A program made the translations under genes and the position numbers. The notes under the pieces were generated by a model. That model saw only the letters and a list, made by a program, of their open reading frames with translations, was not told where the DNA came from and did no database searches. From Kitasatospora setae KM-6054 (lineage in GTDB: Bacteria; Actinomycetota; Actinomycetes; Streptomycetales; Streptomycetaceae), in assembly GCF_000269985.1 (NCBI RefSeq), contig NC_016109.1, positions 4,154,001 to 4,218,000 of the forward strand: a stretch of 64,000 bases of DNA, read 5' to 3'. Position 1 is the first letter of the stretch. Each line of letters begins with the position of its first letter. Of this stretch, positions 25,368 through 32,799 are shown piece by piece.

Positions 25368-25564
25368 GGACGACCTCCATCGCTGAACAGAACCTTCGGT
25401 CGCGAACCGCGGCGCTGGGGCACGGTGCGGGACCTCGGGGCACAGTTTTTCCTATGCCGGATTCGGACACCGTAAGCGGGCCCCTGAATAAATCATGAGA
25501 AGCCTTAGGCCGCTCTGACATGGACATCAGTGGTCCCGCGGTGCGGACGCCCGACCCCCCGGTC

Positions 25565-25593
25565 TTGGCGTTCCCCCGCCCGGAGGCTAGCCT
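25565..25593 (+). promoter_or_regulatory. Promoter of the TPP-riboswitch transcript
   Basis: TTGGCG (25565-25570), a 17-base spacer and TAGCCT (25588-25593) place the transcription start near 25600, just ahead of the riboswitch aptamer. Confidence 0.55.
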
Positions 25594-25616
25594 GTCGCTC
25601 CTGTAAACCGAAGAAC

Positions 25617-25745
25617 GTCGCGGGAGCTTGGACCAGCCAGGCTGAGAGTGCGCCGGTTCGACCGTAGGGCATGGCGGTGACGCCACCACGGGCGAGGGGG
25701 CGCTGACCGCCGGAACCTGTCCGGATAATGCCGGCGTAGGGAGTA
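25617..25745 (+). ncRNA. TPP riboswitch (THI element)
   Basis: Contains the diagnostic aptamer segments: GGGAGCTTGG at the 5' side, GGCTGAGAGTGCG, then ACCGCCGGAACCTGTCCGGATAATGCCGGCGTAGGGAG near the 3' side in consecutive pieces. The closing strand includes AGGGAG, which is also the ribosome site of the next gene (ATG 25752), so thiamine pyrophosphate would most likely block translation initiation. Confidence 0.95.
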
Positions 25746-25751
25746 TCGGCC

Positions 25752-27134
25752 ATGACGGCTGTTCCGTCTGCCCAAACGAACGATCTCGCCCCCGAGGCCC
25801 GGCCCGGGGCGCGGCCCGAGGCCCCGCTGACCCTCGACACCGCCCCGCCGCGCACCCTGGACTTCCGGGCGCTGTTCGCGCTCTGGGCCAATCTGGGCGT
25901 CAGCCTGATCGGCTTCACCAGCGCCGCGACGGTGCTCGGCGAGCAGGGCCACGAGCTGGGCTTCACCGCGGCGGTGACCGCGATCGTGGCGGGCACCGCG
26001 ATCGGCACCGCGATGCTGGCGGTGGCGGCCCTGGTGGGTGCCCGCACCGGCGCGCCGGCGATGGCGGTGCTGCGCGGCCTGTTCGGCACCCGGCTGTCGT
26101 ACGTGCCGACGGTGCTGAACATCGTGCAGTGCGTCGGCTGGGGCGTCTACGAGCTGACGGTGGTCGCCTGGGGCGCGCAGACGGTGGCGGGCACGGCGGG
26201 CTGGCGGTGGCTGTTCGTGCTGCTGGCGGGCGTGCTGACCACGGTGCTGACGATCTGGCCGCTGGGCGCGATCGCGGTGCTGCGCAAGTACGTGGCGGTC
26301 GCGGTGGGCGTGGCGATGGTCTACTTCACGGTGCAGTTCGCCCGGCAGGGCTTCCCCGACCCGGGCGCGGGCAACTGGGACGGCTTCCTGGGCGCGACGG
26401 ACGCGGTGATCGCGGTGTCGGTGTCCTTCGTGCCACTGGCCGCGGACTACACCCGGCACGCGCGCAGCTCGGCGAAGGCGTTCTGGGCGACGTTCTCCGG
26501 CTACACGGTGGCCCAGGTGTGGTGCTACGTGCTGGGCGTGGTGGCGCTGCTGCAGTCCGGCGGCGACCCGAACCGGATCTTCGACTCGTTCACCGGCGTC
26601 GCGGCGGGCTGGGCGTTCCTGCTGGTGCTGGTGCTGCGGGAGACCGACCAGTCGTTCGCGAACGTGTACTCGACGGCGATGTCGGTGCACAACCTGTGGC
26701 CGCGGGTGGACCGCCGGGTGCTGACCGCCGGGATCGGCGTGCTGGTGACGGTGCTGGCGCTGCGGATCAAGGAGTTCACCGACTCGTACTACGGCTTCCT
26801 GGGCCTGATCGGCTCGGTGTTCGTGCCGCTGTTCGCGGTGCTGGCCGCGGACTACTTCCTGGGCGCGGGCCGGCGCGGCTGGAACCTGGGGCAGGACGCC
26901 CCGGCGCGCTGGGTGATGCTGCTGCCGTGGGCGGTGGGCTTCGCGGTGTACCAGCTGCTCGCCCCGTCGAGGATCGGCGGCTGGTGGACCGGGATCTGGG
27001 AGGGCCTCCGGCGGGCGCTGCACTTCGAGCCGCGGGCCTGGACCTCGGCCTCGCTGTTCTCGTTCCTGGTCGCCGCGCTGGTCACCCTCGCGGTGACCGC
27101 GCTGGAGCGGCCGAAGGCGGACCGGGCCGGCTGA
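25752..27134 (+). CDS. cytX: NCS1-family permease under TPP control (CytX-like hydroxymethylpyrimidine transporter)
   Basis: 460 residues, ATG 25752 directly behind the riboswitch. Twelve hydrophobic segments with NCS1 features: FALWANLGVSLIGFTSAATVLGEQG, GARTGAPAMAVLRGLFGTR, NIVQCVGWGVYELTVVAWGAQ, FVPLAADYTRHARS and VPLFAVLAADYFL. The family imports cytosine, purines or related bases. TPP control points to a thiamine precursor such as hydroxymethylpyrimidine, hence CytX. No other thiamine gene is adjacent. Family is certain; substrate is inferred from the riboswitch. Confidence 0.92.
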   Translation: MTAVPSAQTNDLAPEARPGARPEAPLTLDTAPPRTLDFRALFALWANLGVSLIGFTSAATVLGEQGHELGFTAAVTAIVAGTAIGTAMLAVAALVGARTGAPAMAVLRGLFGTRLSYVPTVLNIVQCVGWGVYELTVVAWGAQTVAGTAGWRWLFVLLAGVLTTVLTIWPLGAIAVLRKYVAVAVGVAMVYFTVQFARQGFPDPGAGNWDGFLGATDAVIAVSVSFVPLAADYTRHARSSAKAFWATFSGYTVAQVWCYVLGVVALLQSGGDPNRIFDSFTGVAAGWAFLLVLVLRETDQSFANVYSTAMSVHNLWPRVDRRVLTAGIGVLVTVLALRIKEFTDSYYGFLGLIGSVFVPLFAVLAADYFLGAGRRGWNLGQDAPARWVMLLPWAVGFAVYQLLAPSRIGGWWTGIWEGLRRALHFEPRAWTSASLFSFLVAALVTLAVTALERPKADRAG

Positions 27135-27212
27135 GGCTGAGGGCCTGTTGTTCACCCGCCCGTCGCCGTGCCGGGGGACGGCGGCCGGCGGGCGCCGCGT
27201 ACGGTGGGCGGC

Positions 27213-28013
27213 GTGGACACCACGTACGGCGCGAACGGGCGCGCGGACCGCTCGGCGGTGAAGGTGATCGCCCACCGGGGCTCCTCGGCGGCGCTGCCGG
27301 AGCACACCGAGGAGGCGTACCGGCGGGCGCTGGAGGAGGGTGCGGACGGGCTGGAGTGCGACGTCCGGGTCACCGCCGACGGGCACTTGGTGTGCGTGCA
27401 CGACCGCACGGTGGCCCGCACCTCGGACGGGCGGGGCACGGTGTCGTCGATGACGCTGGCGCAGCTGTCCGCGCTGGACTTCGGCTCCTGGAAGCACCCC
27501 GGGGCGCCCCGGCCCGGCTCGGTGCTGACCCTGGAGCGGCTGCTGGAGCTGGTCGCGGACGCCGGGCGCCGGGTGGAGCTGGCGATCGAGACCAAGCACC
27601 CGGTGCGGTACGCGGGCCGGGTGGAGGCCGAACTGCTGCGCGCGCTGGGCCGGTTCGGGCTGCTGCCGGCCGCCCCCGAGGAGTCCGCGGTGCGGGTGAT
27701 GAGCTTCTCCGAGCTGGCCCTGCACCGCGTCCGGCGGGCCGCCCCGGCGGTGCCCCGGGTGTACCTGTGGGAGCGCCGGCTGCCGGTGCTCGGCCGGACC
27801 AGGTCGCTGCCGGGCGGCGCCGCGATCGCCGGCCCGGGCATCGACCTGGTGCGCCGCGACCCGGGCCTGGTGACGGCGCTGCGCCGGGCCGGGCACCGGG
27901 TGCACGTGTGGACGGTGGACCGCCCGGAGGACGTCGAACTCTGCCTGGAGCTGGGCGTGGAGGCGCTGATCACCAACCGCCCGGCCGAGGTGCTGGCCCG
28001 GCTCGGCCGCTGA
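27213..28013 (+). CDS. Glycerophosphodiester phosphodiesterase
   Basis: 266 residues from GTG 27213. The GDPD TIM barrel has VIAHRGSSAALPEHTEEAYRRALEEGADGLECDVRVTADGHLVCVHDRTVARTSDG (in sequence), with catalytic His-Arg and metal-binding Glu/Asp, then VELAIETKH and VHVWTVDRPEDVELCLELGVEALITNRP. It hydrolyses glycerophosphodiesters to glycerol 3-phosphate and an alcohol. No signal peptide, so cytoplasmic. A TACGGT -10-like hexamer ends 7 bases before the GTG, suggesting a leaderless mRNA. An earlier in-frame GTG at 27168 adds no family sequence. Confidence 0.93.
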   Translation: MDTTYGANGRADRSAVKVIAHRGSSAALPEHTEEAYRRALEEGADGLECDVRVTADGHLVCVHDRTVARTSDGRGTVSSMTLAQLSALDFGSWKHPGAPRPGSVLTLERLLELVADAGRRVELAIETKHPVRYAGRVEAELLRALGRFGLLPAAPEESAVRVMSFSELALHRVRRAAPAVPRVYLWERRLPVLGRTRSLPGGAAIAGPGIDLVRRDPGLVTALRRAGHRVHVWTVDRPEDVELCLELGVEALITNRPAEVLARLGR

Positions 28014-28156
28014 GCCGCCGAGCCGCTGATCGGACGGCGGATCGGGTGGTGAAACCATCCAATCAGGCGACAGAAATACCGAACGGGGTATTTCCGGCCG
28101 GGTTTCCCGTCGCCCGCCACAACGGAACGTGAGACCCGGCTCACCTTTTGCCCACT

Positions 28157-28168
28157 GTCCGTACGGAC
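28157..28168 (+). promoter_or_regulatory. 12-bp perfect palindrome GTCCGTACGGAC upstream of RsbW-like gene
   Basis: Located 95 bases before the start of the anti-sigma-type gene, in an otherwise non-coding, less GC-rich stretch. A further dyad (TAATGCGTC at 28174-28182, GACGCATTA at 28209-28217) lies just downstream. Likely regulator sites; the factors are unknown. Confidence 0.4.
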
Positions 28169-28262
28169 GCCGTTAATGCGTCCATCGGATCGTCGAACGC
28201 CCGTTTCCGACGCATTACCGGCGGGCATCCATCCCTCGGCAGAAGCTGAAGGAGGTCCGGGG

Positions 28263-28787
28263 GTGGCGTTGATGGTGGCGCGAGCTGTGCCAGTTCAGGC
28301 CGGGTCGACCTCATCGGCCATGGCGGTTCCGCACGGGCCGGCCAGCGTTTCGACCGCGCGGCGCAGGCTGCGCGGCGATCTCGGTGACCGGTCGATCCCG
28401 GAAGCGGTGATTGACGACGCGGTGTTGATCCTCTCCGAACTGCTCAGCAATTCCTGTCGGCACGCGAGACCGCTGCGCGCGGTGGGCCCGGCCGGCGAGC
28501 AGCACGGCGACGGTGGCGACGGCGACGACGACGCCGGCACCGTGCTGGTGAGTTGGCGGATGCGCGGCGACGGCCTGCTGACCCTGGAGGTGACGGACGG
28601 CGGCGCCAGCACCCGTCCCGTCCCGGCCCGGCCGTCGGTGACGGCGCACGGCGGCCGGGGGCTGAGCATCGTGGGCGAGCTGGCGCAGGACTGGGGGGTG
28701 CGGCACGCACCCGGTCAGGTGACGGTCTGGGCCGAGCTGTCCGCGTTCGGGCAGGTCGCGGGGGGCGGGCGGCGGCGCAGCGCCTGA
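28263..28787 (+). CDS. RsbW-like serine/threonine-protein kinase (anti-sigma-type ATP-binding protein)
   Basis: 174 residues from GTG 28263, after a near-perfect AAGGAGGTC. A single HATPase_c_2 domain: N-box LILSELLSNSCRHA, G1-like LEVTDGGAST, G2 GGRGLSIVGELAQDWGV, all intact. In actinomycetes such small kinases bind sigma factors or phosphorylate anti-anti-sigma proteins. A His/Asp-rich acidic insert (EQHGDGGDGDDDAG) lies between strands. It is followed 77 bases later by the SEC-C gene. The partner sigma factor is not in this window; the PP2C-like protein 2.3 kb away is a possible opposing phosphatase. Confidence 0.88.
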   Translation: MALMVARAVPVQAGSTSSAMAVPHGPASVSTARRRLRGDLGDRSIPEAVIDDAVLILSELLSNSCRHARPLRAVGPAGEQHGDGGDGDDDAGTVLVSWRMRGDGLLTLEVTDGGASTRPVPARPSVTAHGGRGLSIVGELAQDWGVRHAPGQVTVWAELSAFGQVAGGGRRRSA

Positions 28788-28864
28788 GCGCGGCCGGGGC
28801 CGGGCGGCGCGGGCGAAGTAGGCTGCCCGGTGCAACCGTCCGACCTCCCCGGGAGAGCCGCACC

Positions 28865-29842
28865 ATGGCCAAGAAGGCCGCGAAGAAGCAGCCCAGCCAG
28901 TCCACCGCCGTCGAGGGCGAGGTCCCCGTCGTCGGGGCGCGCGAGGCGTGCCCGTGCGGCTCCGGCCGCCGCTACAAGGCGTGCCACGGCCGTCAGGCCG
29001 CGCACGCGGTGCAGGAGTTGGTGCACCGCCCGTTCGAGGGCCTGCCGGGCGAGGCCGACTGGGTCGCGCTGCGCGAGCTGGTCCCGGCCGCGACGGTGCC
29101 GCTGGCGCTGGCCGCCGGGGTGGCCGAGCAGGCCGTCGGCGAGGTGCCCTCGGTGACGCTGGCGACCGTGCTGCCGCTGGCCTGGCCGGCGCTGCGCCGG
29201 GCGGACGGGTCGATCCTGCTGGGCCTGCAGACGCAGTCCTCCTCGGGCGACCTGAGCCGTGACCTGGCGGACGCGCTGGAGCTGGCGCTGGCCACCGAGC
29301 CGGGCACCCCGGTGCCGGCCCGCCGGACCAACCCGGGCGGCCGCCGGCTGCAGGAACTGCTGGACACCACGGCCGCGTTCGAGCCCGCGGTGCACACCGG
29401 CTTCGAGTTCTGGCTGGAGGACGCCGAGACGGCGGCCGGCGAGGTCGCGGCCTCGCTGGAGCGGGCCAACGCCTCGGCGATCCCGACCGAGAAGCTGGCC
29501 GGCGTGGACTCCGCGTACTGGTGCGGCACCCCGGACAAGAACCACCTGCGCTGGGTGATGACCGTCCCCGAGGAGCAGCTGCTGGACGCGCTGGCCCGGC
29601 TGTCGGCGGCCGGCGAGAGCTCGCTGGGCGAGGGCACCAAGCTGGTCGGCTCGTTCCGGGCGCACGGCCTGACCGTCCCGGTGTGGGACCTGCCGGTGGA
29701 CATGACCGCCGCCGAGGTGGAGAAGCCCGCCGTGGAGTTCGCCGCGAAGCTGGCCGAGGTGCTGGCCGCACCCGCCCCGCTGACCGCGGAGGAGCGCCGG
29801 GCCCGGGCCAACCTGGTGAGCCGTCAGATCACCCTGAACTGA
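28865..29842 (+). CDS. DUF5926 family protein with SEC-C metal-binding motif
   Basis: 325 residues from ATG 28865 in good context. A Lys-rich N-terminus (MAKKAAKKQ) precedes a SEC-C zinc motif, CPCGSGRRYKACHG, at about residues 31-44, then a long alpha/beta domain ending SRQITLN. The SEC-C motif occurs in SecA and in many uncharacterised proteins and binds zinc. The rest matches the actinobacterial DUF5926 family; no enzymatic motif is visible. Function unknown. Confidence 0.85.
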   Translation: MAKKAAKKQPSQSTAVEGEVPVVGAREACPCGSGRRYKACHGRQAAHAVQELVHRPFEGLPGEADWVALRELVPAATVPLALAAGVAEQAVGEVPSVTLATVLPLAWPALRRADGSILLGLQTQSSSGDLSRDLADALELALATEPGTPVPARRTNPGGRRLQELLDTTAAFEPAVHTGFEFWLEDAETAAGEVAASLERANASAIPTEKLAGVDSAYWCGTPDKNHLRWVMTVPEEQLLDALARLSAAGESSLGEGTKLVGSFRAHGLTVPVWDLPVDMTAAEVEKPAVEFAAKLAEVLAAPAPLTAEERRARANLVSRQITLN

Positions 29843-29911
29843 GCGCAATCGTCCGCCGAGTGAGTTGAGTCACATTTCCGGCTCCTTCAACGCCCTTTCC
29901 ACCTGGACAAA

Positions 29912-29940
29912 TTGGCGCGGAGCCGGATCTTTGTTACTGT
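29912..29940 (+). promoter_or_regulatory. Consensus-like promoter directly upstream of intrinsic terminator
   Basis: TTGGCG (29912-29917), exactly 17 bases, TACTGT (29935-29940). The predicted start near 29947 coincides with the first base of the hairpin at 29948. Confidence 0.45.
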
Positions 29941-29946
29941 TTGAAA

Positions 29947-29992
29947 GGTCCGACCGCTGGTGCATCCCCCGTCGCCAGCGGTCGGACTTTTT
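29947..29992 (+). ncRNA. Candidate hairpin small RNA of about 46 nucleotides
   Basis: If the promoter at 29912-29940 is active, the transcript would be a single 13-bp hairpin with a C-rich 14-base loop (TGCATCCCCCGTCG) and a T5 tail. Alternatively the element is only a terminator for the convergent flanking genes and the promoter match is chance. No similarity to a named RNA family is claimed. Confidence 0.35.
29948..29992 (+). terminator. Intrinsic terminator with T run between DUF5926 and prim-pol genes
   Basis: Perfect 13-bp stem (GTCCGACCGCTGG, complement 29975-29987) followed by TTTTT. One of the few hairpins in this window with a classical T tract; it can terminate the rightward DUF5926 transcript. 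Confidence 0.85.
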
Positions 29993-30048
29993 CGCGCTCC
30001 GGGCAGCCTATCTGACTGCACATCATCAAGACAGTCCGGCGGGCCCGC

Positions 30049-30711
30049 TCAGCGCTGCGGCAGCGCCACCGCGCTGGCCGTGATCAGCCCGCCCAGCAAC
30101 GTCCCGACCTCCGGCAGCCAGGGCCGCCCCGGCTCTGGCCGGCGCACCCAGTGCACCGGGCCCGCCGCCGTCCGGGACGGCGGCAGCACCAGGTAGCCGC
30201 CCGGCCCGTGGTAGCGCAACACCCCAGGCACCCAAGGCCGTTCGGCCAGCAGCCCGCCCAGCTCCGGCAGCGTGTACGGCGCGGTCAGCAGCACGAACCG
30301 GCCCGGCGTGCCCAGCACCGGGCCGTACGGGACGCCGATCTCCTCCAGGTGCCGCAGCAGCCACGGCCCGGCCGGCCGCGGCAGGCTCACCGCGCCCAGC
30401 GCCCGCCCGGTGGCCGCCAGCACCGGGGCGCCCGGCGCGCGCCGCTCCCACCACCAGCGCACCATCCGCGGGTCGGTGGTGGCCGCCTCCAGCGGCGGGT
30501 CGTGCGGGTGCCCGCCGGGCAGCGCGCAGGACCGGTCGGCGCACGAGCAGGGCCCGTCCGCGCCGCGCAGCGCCCGCGCCCCCGGCAGGACCGGCCAGCC
30601 GCACCCGACGGCGGCCTCCAGGGCAGCGGCGAGGGCCAGCGAACGACTCCGGCGGCCCGGCCACCACCGGCCGACGCGCTCCGGCAGCTGCTCTCGGCGG
30701 GATGGGCGCAT
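30049..30711 (-). CDS. Bifunctional DNA primase/polymerase-like (prim-pol) domain protein
   Basis: 220 residues from ATG 30711 with AAAGGA upstream. The N-terminal prim-pol-like region has ALEAAVGCGWPVLPGARALR, Cys-rich CSCADRSCALPGGHP, and TTDPRMVRWWWERRAPGAPVLAATGRALGAVSLPRPAG. The family usually has Asp-x-Asp metal ligands at the last strand; here the corresponding position reads AVSLPR, so catalysis is doubtful. Stand-alone chromosomal copies of this family are common in Streptomyces with no known role. Divergent from the PP2C-like gene. Confidence 0.78.
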   Translation of the reverse strand: MRPSRREQLPERVGRWWPGRRSRSLALAAALEAAVGCGWPVLPGARALRGADGPCSCADRSCALPGGHPHDPPLEAATTDPRMVRWWWERRAPGAPVLAATGRALGAVSLPRPAGPWLLRHLEEIGVPYGPVLGTPGRFVLLTAPYTLPELGGLLAERPWVPGVLRYHGPGGYLVLPPSRTAAGPVHWVRRPEPGRPWLPEVGTLLGGLITASAVALPQR

Positions 30712-31104
30712 GGCGGCTCGTTCCTTTCCGCGTCCAAGGGGCGCACGGCACGGTCGGTGCGATCGTCTGATCGTTCGGATCGGCGTGGTCGGGGTGCGGG
30801 CGGTGCCTGGCGGTGCGTGTGCGTCTCGGCTACCCGCCGCTGGAACGAGAATCCCCCATACGTCCGGATGGACGCGGCCGGGCGGGCCCCGGTTCCACCG
30901 TACGAGTGAGCCCGCGCCGCCCCGACTGGCGCCCCGGCGGCCTGCGCATACGATCCCTGGCACGTTCGGCCGCCACACTCCTGGACATGCCCCGATCGGC
31001 CTGTGTACAAGTGGGGGAAACATGCCGAGTAGTGAGTAAAGACATCGTTTCGGTCGGTCTCGGTGGTCTTGCGTGACACGTTCCGGATTGTGGGGAGTTG
31101 CGAC
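30712..31104. promoter_or_regulatory. Divergent intergenic region between prim-pol and PP2C-like genes
   Basis: 393 bases without a supported gene. It contains both promoters. The right half (31000-31090) is AT-richer, consistent with the PP2C-like promoter, but no hexamer pair is convincing. No dyad longer than 8 bp was seen. Confidence 0.5.
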
Positions 31105-32664
31105 ATGACCGACGTCCACCCGTTGACGTCCGCCGCCCCGGCGGCCACCGCCCCGGCGGCCTGCACCAGCGCCCCGGCGGCGCCGGAGGCCGGTCCGGCG
31201 CTGCCGCCGGACCGGTGCGCGGATCCGCTGGCCGACCCGCTGGCGGATCCGCTGGCCGCGCTGCTGCCGGAGCTCGGCGAGGGCCCCGGGGCCGACCTGC
31301 AGGACCGTTTGGCCGGATGGCTGTCCGATTTCACCAGCCTCCAGGAGCACCTGGAGCTGCTGGCCCGCGCCGACGGCCTGCCCGGCACCCTGGACGCGCT
31401 GCTGGACTCCGGCGCGGCCCTGCTCGGCGCCCGCCGCGGCCTGGTGGTGACGCTCTCCCCCGGCCACGCCCCCGACCGCACCGCCGGCCACTCCGCGGGC
31501 CACTCCGCCGGCCGGGGCACCGAGCGCTCCGCCGACCGCGGCGCCGACCCGGACCGCTCGCCGTCCCGCCCGGTCGGGCTCGGACTGGACCGGGCGATGC
31601 TCGGCGCGCTGGAGACCGTCCCGGTCGAGCACGGCCCGTTCGCCGGGCTGCTCGGCCGGCCCGGCCCCGAGGGCCGGCTGCTGATCGCCGACCTGGCCGC
31701 CGACCCCGCCGTCGGCCCGCGCTTCCGCGAGGTCGCCGCCCAGCTCGGCCTCGGCGCCTGCTACGCGCTGCCGCTGACCGCCGCCGACGGGCAGCCGCTC
31801 GGCGCCGCCGCCTGGTTCTACGACGAGCCCGGCAGCCCGGACGAGCGCCGCGAGCAACTCGTCCGCCGCTACTGCGAGTTCGCCGCCCCGCTGGTGGACC
31901 GGCAGCTGGCCGCGGACCGGGCGGTGCGGGCCGCCGAGACGCTGCGCCGCGCGCTGCTGCCCGACCACCTGCCGACCCGTCCCGGCCTGAAGGTCGCCGC
32001 CCGCTGCGTCCCCGCCGTGCTGGAGCGGGCCGCCGGCAGCGACTGGTACGACGCGATCGCGCTGCCCGACGACACCATGGGCCTGACCGTGGGCAGCGTG
32101 CTCGGCGGCGGCCCGAGCGCCGGGCCGGGCGCGGGGGTCGGCGCGGCCGCCGCGATGGGCCGGGTGCGGGCCGCGCTGCGCGCCTACGCGGTGCTGGAGG
32201 GCGAGGACCCGGTCTCGGTGCTCGGCGACCTCGAACTGCTGCTGAAGACCACCGAGCCGACCCGCTCCGCGACCGCCGTCTACGCCTGCGTCGACCCGGC
32301 CGAGCGCCGGATCGCGCTGGCCGGCGCCGCGAACTGCCCGCCGGTGCTGCTCACCCGCTACGGCGCGAACTTCGTGGAGACCTCGCTCTCCGCCCCGCTC
32401 GGCATGCTCAGCTGCTGGGAGGCGCCCGGCGTGGAGCTGACCGCCGAGCGCGGCGACGTGCTGGTGCTGTACACCGAGGGCCTGGCCCGCCGCTTCGCCC
32501 CGAGCCTGCACGCCGGGCAGAGCGCGCTGCGCCGGGCCGCCGCCGACGCCCCGCGGGACGTCCGGCTCGACCCCGAGCGGCTCTGCGCCCACCTGCTGGA
32601 GCAGGCCGGCGGCGGCGAGCCGGGCGTGGACGACCTGGTGCTGCTGGCGGCCCGCTTCGAGTGA
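31105..32664 (+). CDS. PP2C/SpoIIE-family protein with GAF domain and altered metal-site residues
   Basis: 519 residues from ATG 31105 (GGGGAG upstream). After an Ala/Pro-rich N-terminus, residues of about 60-260 form a GAF-like domain (LLIADLAADPAVGPRFREVAAQLGLGACYALPL). The rest is a SpoIIE-type PPM fold: ALRRALLPDHLP, SDWYDAIALPDD, AAAMGRVRAALRAYA and LSAPLGMLSC. Two expected metal ligands are changed: the usual VGDVxGHG is VGSVLGGG, and YTDGL is YTEGL. Possibly a weak phosphatase or a pseudophosphatase binding anti-anti-sigma factors. Confidence 0.88.
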   Translation: MTDVHPLTSAAPAATAPAACTSAPAAPEAGPALPPDRCADPLADPLADPLAALLPELGEGPGADLQDRLAGWLSDFTSLQEHLELLARADGLPGTLDALLDSGAALLGARRGLVVTLSPGHAPDRTAGHSAGHSAGRGTERSADRGADPDRSPSRPVGLGLDRAMLGALETVPVEHGPFAGLLGRPGPEGRLLIADLAADPAVGPRFREVAAQLGLGACYALPLTAADGQPLGAAAWFYDEPGSPDERREQLVRRYCEFAAPLVDRQLAADRAVRAAETLRRALLPDHLPTRPGLKVAARCVPAVLERAAGSDWYDAIALPDDTMGLTVGSVLGGGPSAGPGAGVGAAAAMGRVRAALRAYAVLEGEDPVSVLGDLELLLKTTEPTRSATAVYACVDPAERRIALAGAANCPPVLLTRYGANFVETSLSAPLGMLSCWEAPGVELTAERGDVLVLYTEGLARRFAPSLHAGQSALRRAAADAPRDVRLDPERLCAHLLEQAGGGEPGVDDLVLLAARFE

Positions 32665-32799
32665 CCCGGACGGCCGCGATCGGATAGCGGACGCCCTTCC
32701 TCCGCTCGAACGGGTCTACGTACCATGGGGGCGACATCCGCCCGCACGCCCCGCGATCCGGGGACGGGCGGGCGGTAGCGCGCGCGAGGAGGCGACGTA

